Shown here: positions 32,029 through 41,161 of the stretch, piece after piece
Layout: each line of letters opens with the position of its first letter
Numbering within the stretch: the first letter of the stretch is position 1
NCBI RefSeq assembly: GCF_018474015.1
Contig: NZ_JAHCSG010000001.1
Span: forward strand, 434,001 to 498,000
Reading direction: 5' to 3'
DNA length: 64,000 nucleotides
Source: Williamsia sp. CHRR-6
Lineage (GTDB): Bacteria; Actinomycetota; Actinomycetes; Mycobacteriales; Mycobacteriaceae
Made by a program: the position numbers and the translations under genes
Notes under the pieces: generated by a model
What the model was told of the DNA's origin: nothing
The model's database searches: none
What the model saw: only the letters and a program-made list of their open reading frames with translations

Positions 32029-33528
32029 ATGACCTCGATGACTCCGCCGAGCCTGGACTTCGACCGCTGCTACGCGGCCGTGTCGGCGCGTGACCGTCGC
32101 TTCGACGGGCAGTTCATCGTGGCCGTCCGCAGCACCGGGATCTACTGCAGGCCATCGTGTCCGGCGCGCACCCCCACACCCACCAACGTCGACTTCCTAC
32201 CCACGGCCGCCGCGGCGCAGCAGCGCGGGTTCCGGGCCTGCCGACGGTGTCGGCCCGATGCGGTGCCGGGATCACCGGCGTGGGATCTGCGTTCAGACGT
32301 CGCGGCACGGGCGATGCGACTGATCGGCGACGGGGTGGTCGACCGAGACGGCGTGGCGGGCCTGGCACGCCACCTCGGGTACTCGGCGCGACAACTGAGC
32401 AGGGTCCTCACCGAGGAGCTCGGCGCGGGTCCGCTGGCGCTGGCCCGAGCTCGCCGCGCCACCACCGCGAGAACCCTCATCGACAACACCACGCTGAGCA
32501 TGTCCGAGATAGCGCTGGCCGCAGGGTTTTCCAGCATCCGGCAGTTCAACGACACGATGCGAGCGGTCTACGGCGTGGCGCCGACCGCGTTGCGTTCCAC
32601 TCGTCGACCCACGCAGCATCCCACTCATGGCCGTATCCGATTGAACCTGCCTGTGCGACAGCCCTTCTCGGTTGCCTGGCTGCACTGGTTTCTCAGTGCA
32701 CACGCGATCGACGGTCTCGAGGCCGTGCACCACGACGGCGAAGTGCCCGTCTACACGCGCGCGCTGACCCTCCCGCACGGGCCCGCCGCGATCGCCCTGG
32801 CGGTGTCCGACGATCATGTGGCCGCCGACATCGCCTGCACCGATCTGCGTGACCTCAGTGCTGCAGTCCAGCGGATCCGCCGCCTCCTCGACCTCGACGC
32901 CGACACCGAGTCCATCGACCGCGCCCTGCACGCAGACCCGGTGTTGGCCCCGCTCATCGATCGCTGCCCAGGTATCCGTTCACCAGGCGCGGTGGATCCG
33001 TTCGAGACGCTCATCCGCACGATGGTGGGCCAACAGATCAGCCTGGCCGCTGCGCGCACGCACGGCCGGCGGCTCGTCGACGCTCTCGGTGAACCGCTGC
33101 CCGTGGCCGCTGATCACATCGGTCCTGCGCCGCGGCTGTTCCCCACCCCTGCGGCGATCGCCGAGCGCGGACACCAGGTGTTGACCGGGCCGCGGCGTCG
33201 CGTGGACGCCATCATCGGCGCGGCTCGTGCGGTCGCCGAGGGGACCGTGGACCTGCACGCGGGGCTGACGACCGCGCAGATCCGCGCGCACGTCCTCGCC
33301 CTGCCCGGGATCGGTCGCTGGACTGCGGACTATCTGGCGCTGCGGGTCCTCGGTGATCCCGACGTGTTGCTCGACACCGACCTGATCCTGCTGCGCAGCG
33401 CCGCTCGGCTGGACATCGATCTCACCGACACCGCGCACTGGGCGCCGTGGCGGTCGTATGTGTCGATGCATCTGTGGCATGACGCGCTGCGCGAGACGGA
33501 ACCGATCCTCGCCGCAGCCCGTCCATAG
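32029..33528 (+). CDS. alkA: Ada regulator/AlkA DNA glycosylase fusion
   Basis: 499 residues with three domains. Residues 10-80: Ada zinc domain with C40, C44, C71 and C74 (GIYCRPSCPARTPTPTN, FRACRRCRPDA); C40 is the methyl acceptor. Residues 85-190: AraC-type helix-turn-helix (HLGYSARQLSRVLTEELGAG, MSEIALAAGFSSIRQFNDTM). Residues 195-499: AlkA domain with the helix-hairpin-helix LALPGIGRWTADYLALR and the catalytic Asp segment GDPDVLLDTDLILLR. The protein senses methyl damage, activates its operon and removes alkylated bases, as in M. tuberculosis alkA. ATG 32029 follows AGGGTGG. The ogt gene lies 51 bases downstream in the same direction. Confidence 0.95.
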   Translation: MTSMTPPSLDFDRCYAAVSARDRRFDGQFIVAVRSTGIYCRPSCPARTPTPTNVDFLPTAAAAQQRGFRACRRCRPDAVPGSPAWDLRSDVAARAMRLIGDGVVDRDGVAGLARHLGYSARQLSRVLTEELGAGPLALARARRATTARTLIDNTTLSMSEIALAAGFSSIRQFNDTMRAVYGVAPTALRSTRRPTQHPTHGRIRLNLPVRQPFSVAWLHWFLSAHAIDGLEAVHHDGEVPVYTRALTLPHGPAAIALAVSDDHVAADIACTDLRDLSAAVQRIRRLLDLDADTESIDRALHADPVLAPLIDRCPGIRSPGAVDPFETLIRTMVGQQISLAAARTHGRRLVDALGEPLPVAADHIGPAPRLFPTPAAIAERGHQVLTGPRRRVDAIIGAARAVAEGTVDLHAGLTTAQIRAHVLALPGIGRWTADYLALRVLGDPDVLLDTDLILLRSAARLDIDLTDTAHWAPWRSYVSMHLWHDALRETEPILAAARP

Positions 33529-33579
33529 AGACAAGGGTTCTGGACAGACCCGAACCCGTCGACCTGTGAAGGAGCATTC

Positions 33580-34110
33580 ATGACCACCTCGACTCCGATC
33601 GCCACCTGCGCGACCCTCACGATGGCCACCGGCGAGTTCACCGCCATCGTCGACGCCGACGATCGTGTGCTCGCCTCCGGGTGGACGGCTGACCCCGACC
33701 CCCTGCTCGAGTTGATCCATCCCGATCTGCGACCGTCAGGGGTGCGCACGCTGCCCGACCTCGGAGCGATCACCCGTGCGGTGCGCGCCTACGACCGGGG
33801 TGACGTCACCGCGATCGACGACATCAGCGTGCACCAGCGTGGCGGCCCGTTCATCGAACATGCCTGGACGGTGCTGCGTACCGTCGCCCCGGGTACCCCG
33901 ATCACGTACTCGGAGTTCGCGGTTCGCGCAGGCAACGACCTGGCCGTGCGCGCCGCGGCCACCGCCTGCGCACGCAATGCCGCCGCGTTGTTCGTGCCCT
34001 GTCACCGCATCCGACGTCGCGACGGCGGACTCGGCGGTTTCCGCTACGGCCTCCACATCAAGCAGGCGCTGATCGATCACGAGAGCAGTCACGGCCTCGC
34101 CGCCGCCTGA
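33580..34110 (+). CDS. ogt: Methylated-DNA-protein-cysteine methyltransferase
   Basis: 176 residues. Active-site VPCHRIRR with the acceptor Cys at about 141, ahead of GGLGGFRYGLHIKQALIDHE, and the DNA-binding part WTVLRTVAPGTPITYSEFAV. It transfers the alkyl group from O6-methylguanine or O4-methylthymine to itself in a suicide reaction. A perfect GAAGGAG is 7 bases before the ATG. It lies directly after the Ada/AlkA fusion, which probably controls both; in M. tuberculosis the order alkA-ogt is the same. Confidence 0.96.
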   Translation: MTTSTPIATCATLTMATGEFTAIVDADDRVLASGWTADPDPLLELIHPDLRPSGVRTLPDLGAITRAVRAYDRGDVTAIDDISVHQRGGPFIEHAWTVLRTVAPGTPITYSEFAVRAGNDLAVRAAATACARNAAALFVPCHRIRRRDGGLGGFRYGLHIKQALIDHESSHGLAAA

Positions 34111-34193
34111 TCGTCGCGGGCCACATCGTCGTTCCCCACGATGTCAGACCCGGTGGGCACCATGAACTCCATGAGTGACATGGGCATTACCGG

Positions 34194-35306
34194 ATGAGCA
34201 TCGCGACGCTGATCGCACTGGTGGTGGGGCTGGCCGTGGGCTTCGGTGCGGGCTGGTGGGTGTATGCCACCCGCACCGCGGCGATACGGGAGAGTCACGC
34301 GCTGGTGTCGCAGGCGTTGGCAGCCGCCAGCGAGGACGCCGCGCGTCGGCAGTCCGGTGCGATCGGGTCGCAGGTGGCGACCATCGTCGGCCCGCTACGT
34401 GACACCCTCGACCGCCTCCAGGACGACCTGCGTCGCGCCGAGCACGGCCGGATCACGTCGATGGCCGGACTCGGCGAGCAGGTCAACGGGATACGTACGT
34501 CGGCCGCCCAACTCGGTGCGCACACCGCCCGCTTGGCCAACGCCCTGCACACCCCGCAGCTGCGCGGACGGTGGGGTGAGCTGCACCTGCAGAAGGTGGT
34601 CGAGGTGGCCGGGCTCAGCCGCCACTGCGACTTCTCCACCCAGCAGACCACCGACTCGGGACGTCGTCCCGATCTGATCGTGCACCTGCCGGGCGAGCGG
34701 GAGATCGTCGTCGACGCCAAGGTGCCGCTGCAGTCGTATCTGGAGGCGGTGGCCACCGACGACTCCGTCGCACAGCGGCGCCTACTCGGCGATCACGCCC
34801 GCGCGCTACGGGCGCATGTGATAGCACTGTCGGGCAAGGACTACTGGGCCACGGTGGCGCGGTCGCCGGAGTTCACCGTCCTGTTCGTGCCCAGCGACAC
34901 CATCCTGGAGGCCGCCTGCCGCGCTGATCCCGACCTGATCGAGTTCGCGTTCGCGCGCAACGTGGTGCCGACGACACCGTCATCACTGGTGGCGTTGTTG
35001 CGCACGGTAGCTCTCACGTGGCGTCAGGATGCGGTGGCCCGCGATGCCGAACAGATTCACGATCTCGGACGTGAGCTCTACAAACGGCTCGCCACGATGA
35101 CCGAGCACCTCGACAAGCTGGGGTCCTCCATCGGACGCACGGTAGAACAGTTCAACGCCACCATCGGCACTCTGGAGTCGCGCGTGATGGTCACCGCCCG
35201 CACATTCGGCGACCTCGACGCGTTCGCCTCGTCCGGGGAGTCCACGCCGAAGGCGGTACGTGAGGTCTCCGCGCACGTCCGTCCGGTTCGCGAGCACTCG
35301 GTCTGA
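34194..35306 (+). CDS. rmuC: DNA recombination protein RmuC
   Basis: 370 residues. An N-terminal membrane anchor (MSIATLIALVVGLAVGFGAGWWVY) is followed by a coiled-coil region and the RmuC nuclease-like domain: NALHTPQLRGRWGELHLQKVVEVAGLS (GxWGExxLxxxLE), DLIVHLPGEREIVVDAKVPL, ARALRAHVIALSGKDYW, FTVLFVPSDTILEAA and VPTTPSSLVALLRTVALTWR. RmuC limits recombination at inverted repeats. The C-terminus (LGSSIGRTVEQFNATIGTLESRV) is coiled. Start ATG at 34194. It is 83 bases after ogt. Confidence 0.95.
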   Translation: MSIATLIALVVGLAVGFGAGWWVYATRTAAIRESHALVSQALAAASEDAARRQSGAIGSQVATIVGPLRDTLDRLQDDLRRAEHGRITSMAGLGEQVNGIRTSAAQLGAHTARLANALHTPQLRGRWGELHLQKVVEVAGLSRHCDFSTQQTTDSGRRPDLIVHLPGEREIVVDAKVPLQSYLEAVATDDSVAQRRLLGDHARALRAHVIALSGKDYWATVARSPEFTVLFVPSDTILEAACRADPDLIEFAFARNVVPTTPSSLVALLRTVALTWRQDAVARDAEQIHDLGRELYKRLATMTEHLDKLGSSIGRTVEQFNATIGTLESRVMVTARTFGDLDAFASSGESTPKAVREVSAHVRPVREHSV

Positions 35307-35412
35307 TCGACATCTCCCAGGTAGCGCGCCCCCTCTCGCGCCGGGCCGGTCCTACCTGCACACGGCACGCCGCCATACGGGAAAACTCAGGTGCAGCCGG
35401 TACCGTCAAGAG

Positions 35413-36396
35413 GTGCTCTCTGCCCAACAAGCCCGTTCCGGGGTGCCGACTGCCATGCAGTCGGTGTTGCCGACCGTGCGGGGCATCCCGTGGTGGGCGG
35501 CAGTGCTGGTCGGGCTGGTGCCTGCGGTCGCGGGTGCGGTGATCGACGCCCAACGCACCGACCACCTCGCCGGATTCTTCAAGATCCTGTACTTCCTCGG
35601 GTGCGTCACGGCCGTGCTGGCTGTTCGCCGGCGATCGCTGTTCACCGCGATCGCCCAGCCCCCGCTCATTGCGTTCGGCGTGTCGCTGGCCACCTATTAC
35701 GCGATCAAAGGCGACACATCGTCGGGTCTGCGGACGTTCATCATCGACGTGATGTTGCCGATCGCCAAAGACTTTCCCCTGATGGCGTGGACATTCGTGA
35801 TCGTGGCCATTCTTGGCGCGGGACGGTGGGTGTTCACCAACGACAAGAAGTCGGCGCAGTCGCGCCGATCCGCCCGCTCCGGCACTCCCAGCCGGCGCCG
35901 ATCCTCGGCGACCGGCGACGACCGGCCCCGGTCTTCACGTAGCCGGCGCGCCGCCGGTGCCCGTTCCTCTGAGTCGGCCTCGACCGACGGCGATCGGGTG
36001 GCCGCGTCGGCGGTGAGCACCCGCCGGACAGGTTCGTGGCGTGACAGCGGGGACCGTAGCACCCGACGTGCCACGTCCGACCCCGACCGGCCGAGCTCCC
36101 GGCGTGCATCTGAGCGCGAGTGGTCGGTGCGGTCGACACCACGCTCGGGGCGGCCCGATGCCGCGCGTGCCGAATCCGGTCGCAGCGAGGTGAGCCGGAC
36201 TGCGCTGCCGCGAACCGCGTCGGGACGCCGTCGACCCGAGACCACCACCCGTGATTCCGATGCCACCCGTACGCGCAGCACTGGACGGGCACCGCGCCGT
36301 TCCGAGGAGCAGCTGCCGCCGATCACCCCGCCCAGCCGACACCCCGGCCGCGACGACGCGCCGCCCATCCCACGCGCCCGCTACCGCGACGCGTGA
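35413..36396 (+). CDS. DUF6542-type membrane protein with long basic tail
   Basis: 327 residues from the GTG at 35413. Four hydrophobic segments within residues 20-150 (IPWWAAVLVGLVPAVAGAVI, ILYFLGCVTAVLAV, AQPPLIAFGVSLATYYAIK, FPLMAWTFVIVAILGAGRWV) match the DUF6542 region found in Mycobacteriales next to cell-division and repair genes. The rest is Ser/Arg-rich and unstructured, ending PSRHPGRDDAPPIPRARYRD. The function is unknown. It lies 106 bases after rmuC; the same pairing occurs in related genomes to my recollection. It converges with the SDR gene. Confidence 0.75.
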   Translation: MLSAQQARSGVPTAMQSVLPTVRGIPWWAAVLVGLVPAVAGAVIDAQRTDHLAGFFKILYFLGCVTAVLAVRRRSLFTAIAQPPLIAFGVSLATYYAIKGDTSSGLRTFIIDVMLPIAKDFPLMAWTFVIVAILGAGRWVFTNDKKSAQSRRSARSGTPSRRRSSATGDDRPRSSRSRRAAGARSSESASTDGDRVAASAVSTRRTGSWRDSGDRSTRRATSDPDRPSSRRASEREWSVRSTPRSGRPDAARAESGRSEVSRTALPRTASGRRRPETTTRDSDATRTRSTGRAPRRSEEQLPPITPPSRHPGRDDAPPIPRARYRDA

Positions 36397-36406
36397 GAGC
36401 GCCGCG

Positions 36407-37294
36407 TCAGCTCTTGGCCAGGGCGGCGAACCGATCGTTGGCCACCCGCATACCGAACGCGTAGAGCGGCGGACAGACGCGCGACACCCAGAACCCGAAG
36501 CGGATGTCACGCGAGGTGTAGACCATGTACCGGTTGCGCAGGACACCCTCGATGATCGCCGCAGCCGCGAACTCTGGTGTCACGGCGCGATTCTCGAAGT
36601 GCCGGACGGCGGCCTTGATGCGGGGGTTCTCGCGGTCCACCCCGGCGATGTCGACGGTGCCGACCAGGGGGGTGGCCACGGCGCCCGGGCACACCAGCGA
36701 CACCCCGATGCGGTGGCGGGCCAGATCGAACCGCAGCACCTCCGAGACGCCGCGGATGCCGAATTTACTTGCGCTGTAGGCGGCGTGCCACGGCAGGCCC
36801 AACAGCCCGGCCGCCGAGGAGACGTTCACCAGGTGACCACCGGCGCCGCGCGCCACCATGGCAGGCACGAACGTCTCGATGATGTGGATGGGTCCCATGA
36901 GGTTGATGTCGACCATGCGTCGCCACGTCTCGTGGGTGAGGTTCTCCACCGTTCCCCAGGCCGACACACCGGCGATGTTCATGACCACATCGGCCACACC
37001 GACCTCGTCGTGGACACGCCGCGCGAACTCGACCACCCAACCGTGATCGGACACGTCTCCGGATGCGCTCAGCGCCACCGTGGCACCGGCCGCCTCGAGA
37101 TCGGCCACCGTCGACGACAGGGCGGCTGTGCTGATGTCGGTGAGCACCAGGCGCGCGCCGAGGCGCCCCGCCTCGACCGCGGCCGCACGACCGATCCCGC
37201 TGGCCGCACCGGTGATGACCACGATGCGATCGGCCAGGGTGGGAACCGGCGGCCGCGAGCGCAGGCGTACCCAGCCGGGGAGTCGAGTCGTCAT
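36407..37294 (-). CDS. Short-chain dehydrogenase/reductase (SDR)
   Basis: About 295 residues from the ATG at 37294. TGAASGIG is the cofactor motif, MNIAGV replaces NNAG, and the catalytic set is NVSSAAGLLGLPWHAAYSASK (Ser, Tyr, Lys). It resembles the cis-retinol/3-oxoacyl-type dehydrogenases that are frequent in mycolate-producing bacteria (LSLVCPGAVATPLVGTVDIAG). The C-terminal DIRFGFWVSRVCPPLYAFGM may contact the membrane. The substrate is unknown. It lies 22 bases downstream of the amidase gene in the same direction. Confidence 0.9.
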   Translation of the reverse strand: MTTRLPGWVRLRSRPPVPTLADRIVVITGAASGIGRAAAVEAGRLGARLVLTDISTAALSSTVADLEAAGATVALSASGDVSDHGWVVEFARRVHDEVGVADVVMNIAGVSAWGTVENLTHETWRRMVDINLMGPIHIIETFVPAMVARGAGGHLVNVSSAAGLLGLPWHAAYSASKFGIRGVSEVLRFDLARHRIGVSLVCPGAVATPLVGTVDIAGVDRENPRIKAAVRHFENRAVTPEFAAAAIIEGVLRNRYMVYTSRDIRFGFWVSRVCPPLYAFGMRVANDRFAALAKS

Positions 37295-37316
37295 CCGGGC
37301 AAGCCTAGTGGAGCGT

Positions 37317-38480
37317 TCAGAACGGCAGCTTTCCACCGAACATCGCGTAGATCACCGACAACACCGACTTGAGGACCTGGGCCGAGACATCTGATCCCTG
37401 ACCGGCCAACAGCGCCTGGATGTCGGCCGGGTCCTTGGTCGCGATCAGCTTGCTGATCAACGGGATCAACGATCCGAGGCCGGTCAGGTCCACACCTGCG
37501 CGTGCAGTGGGGCTCGCCGCGTTCGGCACCTCGCCCTGGTTCGCGGTGGCCGCGTTCTGGCTGCCCTGGGGCAGGCTCGGGGTGGCGGCGGGCGCGGCGC
37601 CGGGACCGGTGAGCAGGAACTTCACGATCCCGTCCAGCACCGCGCCGGCGTATTTGGCCTGACCGGTCGGCGACGCCAGTTGCGCGGCCTCGGTGGGGTT
37701 GGCGAGGTTGCCCATCTCGATGAACACTGCGGGCACCTTGGTCAGGTTCACCGCAGCCACATCCGAGCGCGTCTGGAGGCCGTCGACGACCCCGGCGTAG
37801 TTGGCCGTTGGGAATCCGGCGGCCTTGAACGAGTCCCGCATCTGGGTGGCGGCCGCACGGCCGGTGGTCCCCTGCACCGCCGACACCGTGGGATCGGGCA
37901 CGGGTAACTGCGGCACGATGATGTGGAAACCCTTCTTGCCCGGGTCTGCGGTCAATGCGGTGGAGTCAGCGTGAATGCTGACCGCGAGGTCGGCCTTCGC
38001 AGCGTTGGCGGCCGCGGCACGCTCGTCGACGCACCCGCCCCAGCCCACGTCGTCGGGTCGACTGAGCACCACCGTGGCGCCCTGACTCTGCAGTCCGGCC
38101 TTGATCAGCTGCACGACATCCCAGTTGACCGTGTGCTCGGTGGCACCGTTGACCCCGGTGGCGCCTGAGGTCTGACAGTCCTTCATACCGCCACGCCCAT
38201 CGGGGACCTGCCGGGTGAGACTGTGCCCGACCGCTGAGGCCTGATGGCCCGGGTCGAGGAAAACCGTCTTGCCGACCAGCGCGTTCCGGATCGGTGTTGT
38301 CGCAGAAGGTGTTGTCGCAGAAGGGGTTGATACCGACGGGGCGGGTGCGGGTGCGGCAGGCGCAGGTGGGGCGGGCACGGCGGCGGCCGGCGAACTCACC
38401 GCGCCCAGCATCAGCAGGGCCGAGGTGAGGGCCCCGAGCGCCGGCGCGATTCGGGTCGTGCGGAATGGGCGTCGGGTCAT
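37317..38480 (-). CDS. N-acetylmuramoyl-L-alanine amidase (Rv3717/Ami1-like)
   Basis: 387 residues. Signal peptide (RIAPALGALTSALLMLGAVSS), then a Pro/Ala linker with a duplicated SATTP, then the Amidase_3 zinc domain: VGKTVFLDPGHQASAV (first Zn His), GATEHTVNWDVVQLIKAGLQ (Zn Glu), DLAVSIHADS (second Zn His) and VPAVFIEMGNLANPTEA (catalytic Glu). It cuts the stem peptide from MurNAc and supports cell separation. The C-terminal 80 residues are low complexity. The mature domain matches M. tuberculosis Rv3717. ATG 38480 is chosen because the signal peptide begins there. Confidence 0.93.
   Translation of the reverse strand: MTRRPFRTTRIAPALGALTSALLMLGAVSSPAAAVPAPPAPAAPAPAPSVSTPSATTPSATTPIRNALVGKTVFLDPGHQASAVGHSLTRQVPDGRGGMKDCQTSGATGVNGATEHTVNWDVVQLIKAGLQSQGATVVLSRPDDVGWGGCVDERAAAANAAKADLAVSIHADSTALTADPGKKGFHIIVPQLPVPDPTVSAVQGTTGRAAATQMRDSFKAAGFPTANYAGVVDGLQTRSDVAAVNLTKVPAVFIEMGNLANPTEAAQLASPTGQAKYAGAVLDGIVKFLLTGPGAAPAATPSLPQGSQNAATANQGEVPNAASPTARAGVDLTGLGSLIPLISKLIATKDPADIQALLAGQGSDVSAQVLKSVLSVIYAMFGGKLPF
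38293..38322. repeat. Two tandem 15-bp units in the amidase linker
   Basis: GGTGTTGTCGCAGAA occurs at 38293 and again at 38308 without a gap. It encodes the duplicated Ser-Ala-Thr-Thr-Pro linker of the amidase. Confidence 0.9.
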
Positions 38481-38689
38481 CGTGGGGTGCGCAGCGCCGC
38501 CGTCGGCAGTGCTGCGACGCTCCTCTCTCGTCGGAAGACGGCCCGCGCGCCCAGAATCACTCGAGTCACACGTGCCACATGCGTAACAAGTGAACCAGTC
38601 GGCCCGCAGACGCAGCAACCCACGCCCACACCATCGGGCTTTCGTGAGGTCACCGTGATCTGGCCGATACACAAACGTGGTGTGACGGG

Positions 38690-38962
38690 TCAGGTCTCCG
38701 GGCGACGTCGCACCCGGCGGATCCGGATCGGGCCGCGAGCCGACGCCGGATCCACCACGTGTCCACGCTGGGTGATCTCCACGACACCCTCCTCGACCAA
38801 CTCTCGCGCCACCGCACGGACCGCGTCCATCAGCCGACGCCACTGCGCAGGAGCGATGGCGCGGGCCACCTCCGAGGGGCAGATGGTGGCCCCGTCGCGT
38901 CGGGCGTCGAGCAGAGCGAGGATCTGCTCACGCAGCCGCTGTGGATCCTCAGGCGTCGACAT
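38690..38962 (-). CDS. DUF3253 winged-helix-like small protein
   Basis: 90 residues from the ATG at 38962. LREQILALLDARRDGATICP, SEVARAIAPAQWRRLMDAVR, AVARELVEEGVVEITQRGHV and PASARGPIRIRR match the DUF3253 family, a predicted winged-helix fold of unknown function. The start overlaps the last codons of the CobW-like gene by 14 bases in another frame, so it is probably the last gene of the TrhO-CobW-DUF3253 operon. Confidence 0.88.
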   Translation of the reverse strand: MSTPEDPQRLREQILALLDARRDGATICPSEVARAIAPAQWRRLMDAVRAVARELVEEGVVEITQRGHVVDPASARGPIRIRRVRRRPET

Positions 38963-40106
38963 CGATCTCTCCGTCGTCGGCGTCCACCCAGCCCAGGTCC
39001 GTGTCGGCCCACAGCGCGTCCGGGTGCGCGTCGGGTGTCCACGCGAGGTATCGGGTGAGGGCGAGCATCGCCTGCGGCTGCGGCGGTGCCCCGACCACCG
39101 GCAGGTCTGCGGCCGCTGCGGTGACTGCATCGGGATCCATTCCCGCACCGATGACCATCATCTGTGAGGTCGTGACCATCGTCGGATGGCGCACGACACC
39201 GACGTGACCGCCCACCGCATGCACCTCGAGCGACTCGGAATCATCCTGAACCCCTACCTGCACAACACCTTTGATCCGATACACACCTACCGGAGGTCGT
39301 TCGAGAAACGCCGCCACTCGACGCGGGTGCAACGGGCCGTCCCAGCTGAGCACCTGAGATCGATAGTCGGCGTGCAGATGTGGTGCCGCATGCCGTGAAT
39401 GATCATGCCCATCAGCACAATCGGGATCATGATCGTGGCCAGTGTCTGCCGTCGACTCCCACAGCAGGTCTGCGAGTTCAAGTTGCCGCGGTCCGGCGTC
39501 CACTCGATTCGGCAGGTCGACGATCATCGCTGGATCGATCTGCCCGTGCGACACGGCCAGCACCGCGGCTGTCGGATTGTGCTGACGCACATCGTCGATC
39601 AGCAGATCGAGGTCGGGCGCCTCCATCCGGTCGGTCTTGGTGACGGCCACCAGGTCAGCCAACGCGATGTGTCGGTCGACCTCGGGGTGCCGCGCCCGGG
39701 TCCAGGCGTGCTGCTCACCGTCGAGAAGGTAGATCAGCCCGCCGTAGGCCACCGCAGGCGATGACGCGGAGGTGACCAGACGTACCAGCGCCGACGGTTC
39801 GGCCAGGCCGCTGGCCTCGATGACCACCACGTCCAACCCGGCCGCCGGTGCCACGAGATCGGCCAACACCGCTTCCAACGACTCGGCGTCCACCGAGCAG
39901 CAGATGCACCCGTTTCCCAGCGTCACCTTCTGATCAACCGCGCCGGCCACCAGCAGTGCGTCTATCGACACCGCACCGAAGTCGTTGACCAGCACGCCGA
40001 TCCGCGCGCCCCGGGCCGCGCGCAGGAAGTGGTTGAGCACGGTCGTCTTGCCCGCACCGAGAAATCCGGCGAGCACCACCACCGGAACCGAACGCCGCGC
40101 CGACAT
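38949..40106 (-). CDS. CobW/COG0523-family metal chaperone GTPase
   Basis: 385 residues. Walker A GFLGAGKTT (14-22), the CxCC motif GCICC (67-70) used for zinc, VVVIEASGLAEPSALV (Walker B region) and VTKTD (G4-like). A His/Asp-rich insert around residues 238-260 (HDHDPDCADGHDHSRHAAPH) suggests metal binding. COG0523 proteins insert or deliver zinc to client enzymes under limitation. The start ATG overlaps the TrhO stop codon as TGATG; a GTG is one codon earlier. The C-terminal domain (LERPPVGVYRIKGVVQVG) is the CobW_C domain. It is probably cotranscribed with TrhO and the DUF3253 protein. Confidence 0.93.
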   Translation of the reverse strand: MSARRSVPVVVLAGFLGAGKTTVLNHFLRAARGARIGVLVNDFGAVSIDALLVAGAVDQKVTLGNGCICCSVDAESLEAVLADLVAPAAGLDVVVIEASGLAEPSALVRLVTSASSPAVAYGGLIYLLDGEQHAWTRARHPEVDRHIALADLVAVTKTDRMEAPDLDLLIDDVRQHNPTAAVLAVSHGQIDPAMIVDLPNRVDAGPRQLELADLLWESTADTGHDHDPDCADGHDHSRHAAPHLHADYRSQVLSWDGPLHPRRVAAFLERPPVGVYRIKGVVQVGVQDDSESLEVHAVGGHVGVVRHPTMVTTSQMMVIGAGMDPDAVTAAAADLPVVGAPPQPQAMLALTRYLAWTPDAHPDALWADTDLGWVDADDGEIDVDA

Positions 40107-40960
40107 CACGCCGGCCCGTCATCGCATCGTTGGCACCGCACGGTCAGCGCCCGACCTCGATCCTTCGGAAGGTTGATCACCCGCGTACTCGGCGTGGCGC
40201 AACGATCACAGGTGGAGATCACCGCAGCGTTGTCGCTGAAGGTGGTGCTCATCCGACGATCGAAGACATACATCGCGCCGCGCCACCGCCCACGGTCACC
40301 AAACCGTTTGCCGTAGTTCATGATTCCCCCATCAAGCTGATATACCTCCGAGAATCCGCGGCGGACCATCAGGGCGCTGAGGACCTCACACCGCACTCCC
40401 CCGGTGCAGTAGGTGACCACCGGTCGACCCTTGAGATCATCGAAAGCGCCTCCATCGAGCAGGTCGACGAACTCGCGGGTGGTCGTCACGTCGGGACGCA
40501 CCGCCCCCTGGAAATGACCGAGGCGGGATTCGATCGCGTTGCGGCCGTCGAACATCACCACCTCGTCCCCGCGCTCGTCGAGCAAACGATGCAGCTCGTC
40601 GGGAGCCAACCGGATTCCGCCGCCCACCACGCCTCCAGCGTCGACATCGACGACCCCGGGCACCCCGAAGCTGACGATCTCCGGGCGCACCCGCACCTGC
40701 AACCTCGGGAAGTCGTCTGCACCTCCGTCGCTCCACTTGACGTCTGCATTCCCGAACGGGGCGTACCCGCGCGTGGCCGACACATAGCGCTTGACCGCGG
40801 CGATCGGGCCGCCGACGGCCGCGTTGATGCCGTGGGAGGCCACGATGATCCGTCCGCGCAGGCCCGAGGACTCGGCGAGGACCTGTTGCCACAACCGGAT
40901 CGCCTCCGGATCGGCCAACGGGGTGAACACGTAAAACAACGCGATCTTCGACTGCGTCAC
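40106..40960 (-). CDS. trhO: tRNA uridine(34) hydroxylase TrhO (rhodanese-like YceA)
   Basis: 284 residues from the GTG at 40960. FYVFTPLADPEAIRLWQQVL and GRIIVASHGINAAVGG start the family; the rhodanese part has MFDGRNAIESRLGHFQGA and the catalytic loop VTYCTGGVRCE. The C-terminus carries Cys residues (CDRCATPSTRVINL, RCQRCDD), the usual zinc-binding end. TrhO hydroxylates uridine 34 of certain tRNAs using oxygen. The stop overlaps the CobW start as TGATG, and coupling with a zinc chaperone may supply its metal; this is inference. Confidence 0.92.
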   Translation of the reverse strand: MTQSKIALFYVFTPLADPEAIRLWQQVLAESSGLRGRIIVASHGINAAVGGPIAAVKRYVSATRGYAPFGNADVKWSDGGADDFPRLQVRVRPEIVSFGVPGVVDVDAGGVVGGGIRLAPDELHRLLDERGDEVVMFDGRNAIESRLGHFQGAVRPDVTTTREFVDLLDGGAFDDLKGRPVVTYCTGGVRCEVLSALMVRRGFSEVYQLDGGIMNYGKRFGDRGRWRGAMYVFDRRMSTTFSDNAAVISTCDRCATPSTRVINLPKDRGRALTVRCQRCDDGPA

Positions 40961-41161
40961 GCGACAAGGATACGGACGCCGACGGCTTCCCCTGCTGCGC
41001 GCACACGGGGGCGGGGAGTCGGGCCCGGGGATGGCGGGCCACCGGCGATGGTGGACCCCTAGAATCACCTCGCGCACGATTGCTCCGGTACGGGGCGAGG
41101 ACGGCCTCGTCGCGCAAGCCCCTTCATCCGGTCCGGATGAGCAGACGATGGGACGACACAC

